Shown: positions 30,354 through 39,942 of the stretch, in pieces | How the letters are laid out: the number at the start of each line of letters is the position of its first letter | Position numbering within the stretch: the first letter of the stretch is position 1 | Virus record (IMG/VR): IMGVR_UViG_3300025674_000019 | Coordinates: 62,001 to 126,000 of that record | Length of the DNA: 64,000 nucleotides | Origin: a virus | Strand: one strand, 5' to 3' | Program-made: the position numbers and the translations under genes | Notes under the pieces: generated by a model | The model's database searches: none | Told to the model about the DNA's origin: nothing | Seen by the model: only the letters and a program-made list of their open reading frames with translations

Positions 30354-32445
30354 AGGTATTCTCCGGAGATTGTAGGTGCTCAGATGCATCTAGTCCCTCT
30401 AGAGCATCTGAAAACATTGAGAAGGAGCTTCCAGAAGAGATAGCTCCCGTAGAGATATTAGCAGTATTACTTAAAGAGGAATCCACCGACAACTGATCCG
30501 AGGGGTTAGACCCGCTTTCAGAGCTAAACAAAAGACTAAACGCAGAGAATAGTCTCTCTATAATCTCAGCTGTTTCTGAGGTAGCAACAAGCACAGCTCC
30601 GCAGACAGACTCACCGTTAGCAAACCAAGCGTAGTCAGAGGTATCAGCTTCGTTAGCAACCGCAGCTTCGTAGCCTGCTTTCTGCGTGTTTAAGTAGTCC
30701 TCTACGGCTTTCTTGATACCAGCAGCACCGCCGTTAGACGTGAAAGTGACTACACTCGCACCCAGTTCTAAGTTAAGAAGTTTCTCTATGAGGTAGTTAA
30801 CATTAAGCAGTACCTGCAGTACACCTCTAAGCTTATCAATGAGCCGTATGTAGAGATTAATAATCTGCTGAATAGCATTACTGGCTGTACTTAAGAAGGA
30901 TCTCAAGTACTCTACTAACTTGTTGAAGTACACTTTTAGATCATCAAAGACCGGAAAAGTCCAGTCCTTGCCGTACTTTAGCCAGTTGGGCGGAACACCC
31001 TCTGAGATTAAGGGTCTAGCAGATAGGTTAGGGTTCACCGGTATTCTTATAGATACTGGAGATGAGTACCTAACGATCTCTTCATCAGGGTTGTTTAAGA
31101 CGTAAGCCCCGTCTTCTAGGAAGTATCTATTGTACTTAACCCTGAGCTTTAAACTGTATGTCGACCCTTGAAGCAAGAATTGGCCAGAGGAGTCAGAGCT
31201 TATAGTCTCCTGACTAGAGTTTATTGCCAGCTCTAGCGCAGAGGCGTTACCAAAAGTAGGAAAACCTCCGGAGGCTACTGGGTCTAGGCCTTCAAAGTTA
31301 TTATCTCTGTACTTATCAAATGGCTGGAAAAGCTGGGCTTTCTGCGTAGGATCGGCAACTGTAGAAGGGTCCTGAACTACGTAGAGATCGTAAGTCTCTC
31401 CTGCATACTTAACCAAAGACGGGTACAGATCAGTACCTTCTAAGGCTCCGGAAGGATTATTGAGATCCACAAAGAGATCAGCGCTTGCCAAGGCGTCGTC
31501 ATACCCTACGACTTTCACTCTAGAGATAGCAGGCTTGGCCGGGGATAGCTGAGGGTCGTCATCAAAGAACTTGCTGTACCCCGAGATTAGGAGCTTTTGT
31601 ATCTGCTCCCAGGTAGTTAGTACTTCCTGGGCCGAGGGGAACCCAGCCTTTACGAGGAGCCCTGCAGACCAACCCAAAGTCTCTGTAGGCCTGTTAAAGT
31701 CCTTTTCGTCACTGAAGCTCTTGCTAAAGGTATCCAAGAAGGTAGCAGAGCCTTGCATGTTTCGGCCGGACTGGCTGAAGCCCACGAGCTGATCACGCAG
31801 ATTTTCCCTAGTAAGGAAGCCGGGCAGACTACCATCGGACCCATCTGCGGCTACAAAAGCTTTATCCACTACCTTAGCAAAGCCGTTAACTATGCTGGTG
31901 TCTATATCACTAGGCCCTACTGTGCTTCCATTCGGGCTTGGGATAATTGGAGGTATAGCAAGGACTCTAACCTTAGCGTCTACCTTAAATATATTAAGTA
32001 TACTAGTAATCCTGTTAAGGACTTCTTCGAGCAGGATCTTTAGCGCATCTTCTAGGCTTATAACTAGGGCCCTGAGGGCTTCCAGGATAGTCTTGGCAGT
32101 CTCTAGAGCAGAGACAATCTTCTCTAAGGTAGCACCGATACCTGAGACGGTATCTTTTACTGCCTCGGGGATACCGACTTTTAGAGTAAGTGGGCCTTGG
32201 TAGCTGATGCTTAAGTCTTCCAGGCTCTGCGAGCCTAAAACCTGCTCTAACGTATTGTTTATGCTAGATAACTTACTTATTGGGCTGGTAGCTCCGATAG
32301 TAGATACTAGGTTCTGTGTCTTACTTGTTATGCTTACTCCAAGCTGAGGCTCAAGGGAGTCAGTAAACCCAGTAAGAGTCCTATTAAGTCCGGCCACAGC
32401 CTGAGTCGGAGTGGTCCCAGTGTCGTACTTAGTTGATCTTGCCAC
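30346..32445 (-). CDS. Baseplate-associated structural protein (699 aa)
   Basis: GTG follows GGAG. The protein alternates long amphipathic helices (residues ~100-150, ~495-570) with beta-rich stretches (AFVAADGSDG, TYSLKLRVKYNRYFL). The N- and C-termini are Ser/Thr-rich. Position after the spike gene suggests a baseplate or tail-tip role. No specific family is recognised. Confidence 0.6.
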   Translation of the reverse strand: MARSTKYDTGTTPTQAVAGLNRTLTGFTDSLEPQLGVSITSKTQNLVSTIGATSPISKLSSINNTLEQVLGSQSLEDLSISYQGPLTLKVGIPEAVKDTVSGIGATLEKIVSALETAKTILEALRALVISLEDALKILLEEVLNRITSILNIFKVDAKVRVLAIPPIIPSPNGSTVGPSDIDTSIVNGFAKVVDKAFVAADGSDGSLPGFLTRENLRDQLVGFSQSGRNMQGSATFLDTFSKSFSDEKDFNRPTETLGWSAGLLVKAGFPSAQEVLTTWEQIQKLLISGYSKFFDDDPQLSPAKPAISRVKVVGYDDALASADLFVDLNNPSGALEGTDLYPSLVKYAGETYDLYVVQDPSTVADPTQKAQLFQPFDKYRDNNFEGLDPVASGGFPTFGNASALELAINSSQETISSDSSGQFLLQGSTYSLKLRVKYNRYFLEDGAYVLNNPDEEIVRYSSPVSIRIPVNPNLSARPLISEGVPPNWLKYGKDWTFPVFDDLKVYFNKLVEYLRSFLSTASNAIQQIINLYIRLIDKLRGVLQVLLNVNYLIEKLLNLELGASVVTFTSNGGAAGIKKAVEDYLNTQKAGYEAAVANEADTSDYAWFANGESVCGAVLVATSETAEIIERLFSAFSLLFSSESGSNPSDQLSVDSSLSNTANISTGAISSGSSFSMFSDALEGLDASEHLQSPENTCG

Positions 32446-32581
32446 GAGACCGCTCCAGTTCGTCTACTATCTTTTTTAGCTCTTTAGCCTGCTCTCGCAT
32501 AAAACCCTCCACTATTTTTGGAAGGGCATCTTTGATAAATTCTAAGTCTTCCCTAAGTTTCTGCTCCCTAGTCCTAGACAT
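32429..32581 (-). CDS. Small coiled-coil protein (50 aa)
   Basis: ATG overlaps the spike gene's TGA (TGATG) and follows GGAGG at eight bases. The sequence (MSRTREQKLREDLEFIKDAL...) is one charged helix. It overlaps the next gene's GTG start by 17 bases, placing it in the baseplate operon. Confidence 0.65.
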   Translation of the reverse strand: MSRTREQKLREDLEFIKDALPKIVEGFMREQAKELKKIVDELERSRGKIN

Positions 32582-34122
32582 CACAGGCCTCCTAGAATAG
32601 TAGTCTGGCTCTCTATAGATGGGATAAGCCCAGACATAGTCCCGACAAAGTATCCGCCAGGGGCTGTAGGCTTAGGAGGATCCCCAGGAGCAGCATGAGT
32701 GTGAGAGTCCAAAGCCAGAAGTAGGGCCTGCAAAAAAGCGGCCATCGTCCCGTACTTGCACGCACCGGATAGCACTGGATTCTGTACTGCAGGGACATGA
32801 GGGGTGAATGACCAAGGGTCCGGGGTCCCGGGTATAAGGCTAGGCGGCACTGCTGGAAAGTTACCTACTAGAACTTTAGGGGAGTTAACAACCGTAGAGT
32901 ACGCTCCACCTGTAAGAGTAGGGAAAACTGGGTTACTTATTACTGTAGCCCCGTTTAAGGAGGGGTTTATACCAAGAGCTGGAGTAGTCTCTAAGCGTAT
33001 ATCTCCGCCTACAGTGTTCACTAGGAACTTACCGCCAGCACTAAGGTGAGTGCCAACTCTAACCACATGTGAACCAGCAGAGGTTATGTCTTCTCTGCTA
33101 GCAACGTTAGCAGGGGAGGCAGCTACTACAGGGTTCTGGAAAACAGTAGGTCCAGTAACTGTAGTATTTTTGTAACCGCCCACGCTAGTCGAGTCAGTGC
33201 CAGATACATTTACTTCTCGCTCCCCAAGTATATTAGTAGAGCTAGAATTATATGCAGTTGTGGAGATAGAACTAGCCTCTATGGCTACTTCCCCAGGAGC
33301 CTCTATCCTTTGGTTCTCTGAAGAAGACTGAGGCCCGAGGTTACGTATAGCGCCGTCAGGAGTCTGTAGGCTTACGCTTGTACCTCTAAGGAGTATATCC
33401 CCGTCCGGGTCTATGGTTATGCCGTGGCCATTAGCTGAAACTACTTCTAAGTTATTACCCAACCTCAGCTTTATAGGCTTATCCCTGGCTCCTTCTGACT
33501 GAGTAATAGGGCTAGAGTGCTCTAACCTAGTGGACCCGCTAAACTCCAGCGCAAACTCACCGTTATCATCAGGGGTAATAGTCAGACTACCCATAGCTGT
33601 AGAGAGCCTGAAGCTAGAGCAGTCTAGAGCCACTTCTCCAGTGAGCTTATTAGTTGTTACCTTAGCAGTCTCTGAGTCTAGAACATTGATGCCGCCCTTA
33701 AGGATCTTAAGAGAGTTTCCGCCTTCGGCTCTGTATATGTAATCCCCAGGAAGCGCTTCTGCTGGAGTAAGGGCTCTGTGAGAGTCAGAGCCTCTTCTCA
33801 CATAGTTAAGATCAGCGAGATGCCTAGATAGTTCGGTGTTGTCTACTTCTACTTCGCTGGATCCTAGAGCTAAAAGATCCCCAGGCACCTGCCGAGTGTA
33901 GCTTCCAGGGACACACCCCAGAATTATATACTCGTCAAACTCACCTTTTAGTAGGGCGACCTGGGAGCCAGGCCTATACATGGAGATCTGAGAGCTAGCT
34001 CCATCTGGGCCTGTGTACTGAGATAGCGCCTTAGCCGGCACTATGTTTCCATCCGCCAGCTCTATCTGAAAGCTGTGCGTATTAGGAGAGCACTCGCTGA
34101 CCTCTCCAGTGTATACAAACAT
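32581..34122 (-). CDS. Baseplate central spike protein (gp5/gpV-like)
   Basis: The N-terminal ~80 residues (FVYTGEVSECSPNTHSFQIE, GSQVALLKGEFDEYIILGC) fit an OB-fold, followed by a long beta-rich repeat region. The extreme C-terminus has LDSHTHAAPGDPPKPTAPGG, like the His-rich ends of Mu gp45 / P2 gpV spikes that bind metal at the needle tip. It lies beside sheath, tube and amidase. No lysozyme domain is fused; the separate amidase may serve that need. Confidence 0.72.
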   Translation of the reverse strand: MFVYTGEVSECSPNTHSFQIELADGNIVPAKALSQYTGPDGASSQISMYRPGSQVALLKGEFDEYIILGCVPGSYTRQVPGDLLALGSSEVEVDNTELSRHLADLNYVRRGSDSHRALTPAEALPGDYIYRAEGGNSLKILKGGINVLDSETAKVTTNKLTGEVALDCSSFRLSTAMGSLTITPDDNGEFALEFSGSTRLEHSSPITQSEGARDKPIKLRLGNNLEVVSANGHGITIDPDGDILLRGTSVSLQTPDGAIRNLGPQSSSENQRIEAPGEVAIEASSISTTAYNSSSTNILGEREVNVSGTDSTSVGGYKNTTVTGPTVFQNPVVAASPANVASREDITSAGSHVVRVGTHLSAGGKFLVNTVGGDIRLETTPALGINPSLNGATVISNPVFPTLTGGAYSTVVNSPKVLVGNFPAVPPSLIPGTPDPWSFTPHVPAVQNPVLSGACKYGTMAAFLQALLLALDSHTHAAPGDPPKPTAPGGYFVGTMSGLIPSIESQTTILGGL

Positions 34123-34152
34123 GTAGTCACCTCGAACCTATTTGAGATACCG

Positions 34153-34164
34153 CTAAAGTATATA
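34153..34164 (-). promoter_or_regulatory. Candidate late promoter (TATATACTTTAG)
   Basis: The element lies in the 65-bp gap upstream of the spike gene, about 31-42 bases before its ATG on the minus strand. Confidence 0.4.
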
Positions 34165-34187
34165 GGCCGAGGCGCTACAATGTCTAT

Positions 34188-34877
34188 CTAATCTAGAGTA
34201 AGCTTGTCCGGATCGAAGAAGCTACTCACTGCCTTGCGAAGCTCGCCCATAGGGCAGGCTGGGCCAGGGTCAGACTTAGTGCTTTTAATATCTGAGTGAC
34301 CGACTATACACTCAGGCGTCTCTACCAGCTCAGGCACGTGAGTGCTGATGTGGTATATGAGCCTTTGCATAGCTGTGATGCTCTCAGGAGAGTATGGCTC
34401 CCAGTAAGTCTCTTTACCCTTTTCGTCTACATGCACGAAAGGTTCTGGACCCTGGTAAAGACTAAACTTCTTACCCTTCTTGTAAGCAGAGTACCCGTAG
34501 GTATCTACCCAACCTTCAGGGATCTTGTAGAGCATACCTACATTGTCGAAGTCGAGCCCAATGGACCTAAAGTTAATACCCTTTAGCTCCGAGCCATCCT
34601 GACGCACAAGCCTACTTCCGCCAGCGTGCCAAGTACGCTCATCTAGGCCAGCGGCCTGAATGACTGTGCCGTCCCGCAGGACAGTAAAGTGAGTACTGGA
34701 CTCTCGGCCGAGGCCTTTCATCCAGCTAGTTATCCGCCTACGGTTACTCCCCCCGTGCTTAACACTATAAGGGGAAGCAGTATAGTGTATAACTAGAAGC
34801 TCCACAGGCTTTACGCGCCTGTCGGAGGCTTTATACCTATACGGGGTCGAGACCCTCGTAACTTCAAGGTCCTTCAT
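34188..34877 (-). CDS. N-acetylmuramoyl-L-alanine amidase (Amidase_2 fold)
   Basis: The protein cuts the amide bond between muramic acid and the peptide of peptidoglycan. Motifs are LLVIHYTAS (metal-binding H31), STHFTVLRDGTVIQ, RTWHAGGS and IVGHSDIKSTKSDPGPACPM (H194, D203, C208). ATG overlaps the tube gene's stop (TAATG). Its place between tube and spike suggests a virion-associated enzyme used at entry, or an endolysin; context favours the tail. Confidence 0.85.
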   Translation of the reverse strand: MKDLEVTRVSTPYRYKASDRRVKPVELLVIHYTASPYSVKHGGSNRRRITSWMKGLGRESSTHFTVLRDGTVIQAAGLDERTWHAGGSRLVRQDGSELKGINFRSIGLDFDNVGMLYKIPEGWVDTYGYSAYKKGKKFSLYQGPEPFVHVDEKGKETYWEPYSPESITAMQRLIYHISTHVPELVETPECIVGHSDIKSTKSDPGPACPMGELRKAVSSFFDPDKLTLD

Positions 34878-35602
34878 TAGGACTGAATCCCATCGTTAGG
34901 TACGCCAAATACTGCCTGAGTAAGGTCAGTACTAGAGAGGCTACCTTGAACCTGGGATGCACCTGTGGGGAACCCGCCTTGAGTCTCAGTACGGTTAGCC
35001 CTTACAGAGAAGAGCCTATCTGCTAGACCAGCAACGTTTTCCATCATGACGTTCTGCCCGGCGGCAAGACCCATGTTGTAGCTGTTGATCATGCAGTTCT
35101 CTAGGTATACCGCACCAAGGCTATTATTAGCCTTGTCCCTGAACATAACCTGAAGCCCGAAGGGGATCAGGAAGAGCTCAGAGTCAAGGTTAATAGCGAA
35201 GTCGGAGGTGCCCTCAGAGACAGGCCTCTCTCCAAACTTAGCTAGGTCAACCCCAGCTGTCTCGGCGTTCTTATAGAGGGCCTTTAACAGGTTAGGGCCT
35301 TTAGCGAAGAGACGGCCAATATTGAACTGAACCATGCTCTTACCCGTGGTGAAGTACGCACGGCCCGACCCAATGGTTTGCATAGGCGCAACCTGGCGGC
35401 TCTGGCTGAAAGTAAATTGCTGCAGGAGGCCTACTGGATACAGGTTAGAGTCGTTCTGGCTCTGCGAGTACCGTGGGGGCCCAACCATGACGAGAGCGTC
35501 GTCCGGGTTTGCACTGGTATAGGGAATGTTATCAGTAAGACGCTCTACGCAGTTCTCCTGAACATTCCAGTTTCCTATTGCGGTAGTAGTTCCTAGAGAC
35601 AT
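34877..35602 (-). CDS. Tail tube protein
   Basis: This 241-residue beta-rich protein directly follows the sheath gene, the standard position of the tube subunit in myoviruses. Segments such as GSGRAYFTTGKSMVQFNIGR and FLIPFGLQVMFRDKANNSLG fit the tube fold. No joint motif K-T-A-S is present. The name rests on size, fold pattern and position. Confidence 0.65.
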   Translation of the reverse strand: MSLGTTTAIGNWNVQENCVERLTDNIPYTSANPDDALVMVGPPRYSQSQNDSNLYPVGLLQQFTFSQSRQVAPMQTIGSGRAYFTTGKSMVQFNIGRLFAKGPNLLKALYKNAETAGVDLAKFGERPVSEGTSDFAINLDSELFLIPFGLQVMFRDKANNSLGAVYLENCMINSYNMGLAAGQNVMMENVAGLADRLFSVRANRTETQGGFPTGASQVQGSLSSTDLTQAVFGVPNDGIQS

Positions 35603-35612
35603 TTAGAACTCC

Positions 35613-38015
35613 TTACTGGGACTCAAGGGTGATCTGGATCTTATTAAGAACCTTTGGTAGCGATACATTTAAAAGTATAACCACCGTACCCGCATCACTG
35701 GGAGACTCTTCGACAGAAATAATGTCAGCGTCTCGCAGGGGCGCACCGATGCGATCAACGACCCTAGCCCTTAGGCTGAGGATAGCTGAGTCGAGGGAGC
35801 TTGCGATAGAGGCGAGGGCCTGCGGAATAACATTCCAGGTTCCGACGTAGGGAGTAAGGGTATTCTTAAAGACCTTGCTCACATAGTCAAAGTTATTAAC
35901 AACGCTAAGCTCCGAGAACTCTTGGGTCCCAGCGAAGTCACGGTAAGCGCATGTTACCTGGTGCACGCAGAATGGGAGTCCACCGGTTGTCTCCTGAACG
36001 AAAACAAAGTATCCGTTGTCCGAGAGAGAATCGATCTGATCATCATTAAAGTAGCCGAGGTTAGACGCAGCTAAGTTATCAATGCCAGAGATAGCAATGT
36101 TATTCTTCGGACGATGAGGCTCGAATGCGGCAAGCATCCCGCCTAGCGCGGCACCCAGGTAGTAGCCCGGCTGTCCAGACTCTCCAAGAACAGTACATGA
36201 CCCAGGGTAGACCATTACTAGGCGCTTCTGCGAGCTGAAGGTAGAGATCCTGTCGTTAAGGACAGCGACCTGCTCAGCCTTGTTAGAGCTAATATCAGCG
36301 TAGCCGATGAACTTGATAGCTCCAACTGCAGCAATGTTGCCCTCAGTGAGTGTAAGCTGAAGGGTAGAGTTACTGCTTACGGATGTAACCGTGGCTTTAA
36401 GTAGAACATCAGCGTCCGAATCGAAGTAGAACTCTACAAGATCGCCGTCGCTCACGCTTGCTAGGAAGCTGGCATCTGCGTCAAGCAACTCAGCGGTAGT
36501 AGTTTGGCCCTGCTGCTCAAAGGAAGAGATCCTCCCCGAGAGGTATTCAGAGTCAGACCCTGCCCAGTACTTGCGGAGGGGTGCACCCTCGCTTGCACCG
36601 ATTACGATCCGGAAGTTATACTTCTGCTCAGAGCTAACAACAGCGTCTGTTACGAGGCTATTAATCACGCTAAGATCTGTAGTTAGAGGAATAATAGCGT
36701 AAGCGTCAGGGTCAGCGTTGATATACGAGCGAGCGTCGAGGTACCCCTGAGAAGAATCTTCCGCTAAGCGAAGAACCTTAACAGTGCTTGAGCCCGAGTT
36801 TTGCAGCGCAATGCTCGCTGCGAGACTTAGAGGGTTGTAAACCGAGGGCTCTCCAAGTACGTCTTGGAAGTCATTGCTGCTGACCGTAAGCGCCAGTGCA
36901 CTGCTTTGCGTATTAAGAGTCCTTGTACGCAGGTACAGGTCTCCCCGAGTGATGGTAGACTCAGATAGGTTGGCCGCCCCAGGAATGTTAGTATCCTCTA
37001 GGAGGATGATTCCCTGCATGTTAAGGTCACCGCCGTCGATTGCCCACTCAGAGCTAGCGATCTCCAGGCCTGCAAGAGGAATGTCGTACTCAGCGGATAC
37101 TAGCCGCTCGATACGAACCGAAAGACCACGAACTGCGTCATCGGCAGCATCTCCGCCACCTAGGCAAAGCTGCCTAGGAATGTCAGCCAGCTGTAGAGTG
37201 GACCCCTGCGCAGACGCCTCAACCACCGTAGTGATCTGGTCTTCTGGGATAGCTAGAGTTCCCTGTACATAGCTGTGGTTCCCTTCGGCATCAGTAAGCC
37301 TAAGAGTGACCTCGGTGCCCGCAGGATAGGATAAGGTTGCGGGGTCAGCACCATCAGTCTTACTAAAGAATGAGTCTTTAGTTTTGTCCGAGAGCAGGAG
37401 CTCAGAAGCACTGCCTAGTCCGTGCTGCGCCTCAGAGTAAAAGAGATCTACCTGAGACCCGTCAAACGCGGCTGCCTCTACGTGATTTGGCAAGATAGAG
37501 ACACTAGCAGGAGACCGGTATGCCTCTCCGATTTCTACCCCCGCGCTAGCCACGAAGCGCGATGCCTGCTTAAAGCTAATAACCACTTTGTCATTAGGCA
37601 GAACTGAGTACCCACCGACGGAGTTTAGGTTCTCAGGGAACGATAGCTGGGTGCGAAGAGCGCCCACGTTAGCGTCGCTGTTAGCAGCAGGAGCAACTAC
37701 GCTTGTCCCGCCGCCTACCTGAAAGTATGCGTTTGTTAGATATACTTTAGCAGCATACTCTGAGCCTGCGGCAGTATCTACGCTACCCCTGTCGCTGATA
37801 TCTATATCAAAATTATAGGGATTTCCTGTATTAAAGTCCATTACACTGGTTCCAGTGTACGGGTTATACTCAGCGAGAGCGCTCCCTGGGTTATCCCGGT
37901 CAAAAGCAGTAAGGTCGTACTGCGGACCAACAAGAAGGACGCTCTGCTCGGGATCGTTTACCGTAGTCGTAATATTGGCTACGGTCTGTAAGACTTCAAC
38001 TATTGGTCTAGGCAT
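35613..38015 (-). CDS. Contractile tail sheath protein (800 aa)
   Basis: The N-terminus (VEVLQTVANITTTVNDPEQS, VLLVGPQYDL) and the conserved C-terminal block (YLGAALGGMLAAF, NLGYFNDDQIDSLSDNGYFV, SELSVVNNFDYVSKVFKNTL, TPYVGTWNVI) are typical of phage sheath subunits. It is longer than T4 gp18, with inserted surface domains. ATG follows AAGGAG. Its presence defines the particle as a myovirus. Confidence 0.9.
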   Translation of the reverse strand: MPRPIVEVLQTVANITTTVNDPEQSVLLVGPQYDLTAFDRDNPGSALAEYNPYTGTSVMDFNTGNPYNFDIDISDRGSVDTAAGSEYAAKVYLTNAYFQVGGGTSVVAPAANSDANVGALRTQLSFPENLNSVGGYSVLPNDKVVISFKQASRFVASAGVEIGEAYRSPASVSILPNHVEAAAFDGSQVDLFYSEAQHGLGSASELLLSDKTKDSFFSKTDGADPATLSYPAGTEVTLRLTDAEGNHSYVQGTLAIPEDQITTVVEASAQGSTLQLADIPRQLCLGGGDAADDAVRGLSVRIERLVSAEYDIPLAGLEIASSEWAIDGGDLNMQGIILLEDTNIPGAANLSESTITRGDLYLRTRTLNTQSSALALTVSSNDFQDVLGEPSVYNPLSLAASIALQNSGSSTVKVLRLAEDSSQGYLDARSYINADPDAYAIIPLTTDLSVINSLVTDAVVSSEQKYNFRIVIGASEGAPLRKYWAGSDSEYLSGRISSFEQQGQTTTAELLDADASFLASVSDGDLVEFYFDSDADVLLKATVTSVSSNSTLQLTLTEGNIAAVGAIKFIGYADISSNKAEQVAVLNDRISTFSSQKRLVMVYPGSCTVLGESGQPGYYLGAALGGMLAAFEPHRPKNNIAISGIDNLAASNLGYFNDDQIDSLSDNGYFVFVQETTGGLPFCVHQVTCAYRDFAGTQEFSELSVVNNFDYVSKVFKNTLTPYVGTWNVIPQALASIASSLDSAILSLRARVVDRIGAPLRDADIISVEESPSDAGTVVILLNVSLPKVLNKIQITLESQ

Positions 38016-38051
38016 AACCAGCTCCTTAGTAACTTCCCACTAAGTATGGGT

Positions 38052-38705
38052 TTAGCTTTGGGTATCAGCAATATTCATGCTGATGAGGGCCGAATCACCA
38101 AAAGTATAGGTTCTTGCCTGTTCTTTATCAGTCTGAAAGGTAACGTATCGCGCAACCTTCTTTTGATCCGGTATATTAGCCCACGCTATATCGTAGGTAA
38201 ATTCTGTCTGAACCCTGGTTAAAAAGCACCTATCGTCTTTCTCCCAGGGCTGGGTTGGCATAAGAGTAACGGGCGTAACAGCCTTAAAGTCGAATTGCCG
38301 CATGAGTATATTAGCGCTCATCACCATGTGCTGAGCGACTGTGTCTCCTAGTAAGGCGCTTTCCCCCTTAGACTGAGAGACGCAATCCATGGTCATACCG
38401 CCGGTAGCATGCGTGTAGAACAGCTCTCCGCCTGTAGTAAGGTGGGAAGCAGCCCTATCTCCTATGACTACCTTAGGAAATACGATGGCCCCTCGGTCTA
38501 CAAAGACTCCCGGCCTAGAGTCCTTGGCCTGTAAATACGGGTTAGAAGCAGCTTCTATAACTATGCGAGATTTCTTATCATCTGCGTTCCACTGCCAGGG
38601 GAACTTAGGATTATCAGGCTGAACGAACCTGCTTCTTACCATCTCTAAGAACATGCCGATTACGTCTAGAGATGACTTATTGTAAACATACCCGTGCTTC
38701 TGCAT
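38052..38705 (-). CDS. Tail terminator/neck-like protein (217 aa)
   Basis: It lies directly upstream of the sheath. The protein is a mixed alpha/beta domain (SSLDVIGMFLEMVRSRFVQ, SRIVIEAASNPYLQAKDSRP, PGVFVDRGAIVFP) followed by beta strands that end in YTFGDSALISMNI. Order of genes suggests a tail-completion or terminator role; the family is not certain. Confidence 0.55.
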   Translation of the reverse strand: MQKHGYVYNKSSLDVIGMFLEMVRSRFVQPDNPKFPWQWNADDKKSRIVIEAASNPYLQAKDSRPGVFVDRGAIVFPKVVIGDRAASHLTTGGELFYTHATGGMTMDCVSQSKGESALLGDTVAQHMVMSANILMRQFDFKAVTPVTLMPTQPWEKDDRCFLTRVQTEFTYDIAWANIPDQKKVARYVTFQTDKEQARTYTFGDSALISMNIADTQS

Positions 38706-39484
38706 CAGTTAAACTCCAGAGGTATATTATACTCTACGGCGCTTCTAGAAAGCTCTGACACCTGGAGATCCTGATGCACTAGAACACGAGAGCTCTCCGT
38801 AACCATTCTACGAAGAACTTTAAACCTGCGATTAGTCCGCAACTCTACGATTACGTCTTCGTTATCCACCTCAGGATAGTCTACTATTGTTAGCCCAGTC
38901 ACGGCACTCTCAGATATGCCAGAGGTACCTAGAGTGGGCTGAATAACTACAGGGTCTAGCTTGCCGTATACCTTGATGGGCTCATGGTAGCCGCCCTCGT
39001 AAGTGGTCCCGAAGCAAGTATTGCAGTTGGAGAATACAGACTCGCCAGTAGCGAGGTTGTAGCACTCGGGACACCTTGGCCCGAACCGCTTCTTCTTAAT
39101 CACAAGCAGAGGAACTCCATTGAGCTTCTCCAGCTGAACTCTTAGATCACGCCTAGCTTTTCTCGCTATCTTAGCGCGGTGCCCTTCAAGGGCGTACTCC
39201 ACTGTTTTAGGCTCGCTAATAACCTTCTCAGAAGGGTTGATAGAGCTAGTAGCTCTTACCGCATACCAGTACCGAGTAGTAAACCCGTGAAGAGCCGCTT
39301 CTGTGTCGTGGTAGGTAAATATCCTAGAGGTTAGCCCGGAGGCTATCTCTTGAAAAGTACCATCAGGAGTGGTGGCCCTGAGTATATCTACGGAACCTAG
39401 GTGCCCTTCGCGATCATCCACAGTCCACTGAATATGCATGTACTGAGGGTAGACAGGAAGAACCTGAGTAATAACCGGGGTCAT
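38705..39484 (-). CDS. Neck protein with FN3-like domain and zinc ribbon (259 aa)
   Basis: Residues ~1-95 resemble a fibronectin type III domain (QYMHIQWTVDDREGHLGSVD, TRYWYAVRATSSINPSE). A zinc ribbon follows (CPECYNLATGESVFSNCNTC). The C-terminal half is beta-rich. It overlaps both neighbouring neck genes by a few bases. Family unknown; head-tail joining is inferred from position. Confidence 0.55.
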   Translation of the reverse strand: MTPVITQVLPVYPQYMHIQWTVDDREGHLGSVDILRATTPDGTFQEIASGLTSRIFTYHDTEAALHGFTTRYWYAVRATSSINPSEKVISEPKTVEYALEGHRAKIARKARRDLRVQLEKLNGVPLLVIKKKRFGPRCPECYNLATGESVFSNCNTCFGTTYEGGYHEPIKVYGKLDPVVIQPTLGTSGISESAVTGLTIVDYPEVDNEDVIVELRTNRRFKVLRRMVTESSRVLVHQDLQVSELSRSAVEYNIPLEFN

Positions 39485-39942
39485 GGCCTAAAGAACCTCC
39501 TGCCAAGGGGTGATCTTGAGCCACGTATGGGTAGGTTACTTGTAACTTTTATATTATTCACATGCTGCGTGAACTCTTGCTGCATCATCTGAGAGAGCTG
39601 TATGTAATTACCGCTCTTCTCATCCATGCCAACACCCTGGATATTACCGTCTTGAAACTGGGCCTGGTTGCGCAGCTGGCGCATAGCTTCAGACTTAAAT
39701 AGGTGAGACACCGCGCCAAGCTTAAGCACGTAGTCGTTTGGAAAGTTACTAGAAGTATAATTAGTAGGCCGCCCAATCACATTAGCGTGCTTTACTGCCT
39801 GGTCTATAGCCACGTTAAGTTCTTCATCTGAGAACTCAACATCGTCGTGGAGGGGGTTCATATCAAAGTAGTCTCGCATGAAGAACCTTAGGTCTCCTGC
39901 TAGAGAGCTAGTGGCGTTTACTGGTGTAGCGACTACAGCCAT
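39481..39942 (-). CDS. Head-tail connector-like protein (153 aa)
   Basis: The helical text LRFFMRDYFDMNPLHDDVEF, SDEELNVAIDQAVKHANVIG and the order of genes resemble phage head completion/connector proteins. Tail genes lie downstream and an Ig-like protein upstream. Confidence 0.5.
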   Translation of the reverse strand: MAVVATPVNATSSLAGDLRFFMRDYFDMNPLHDDVEFSDEELNVAIDQAVKHANVIGRPTNYTSSNFPNDYVLKLGAVSHLFKSEAMRQLRNQAQFQDGNIQGVGMDEKSGNYIQLSQMMQQEFTQHVNNIKVTSNLPIRGSRSPLGRRFFRP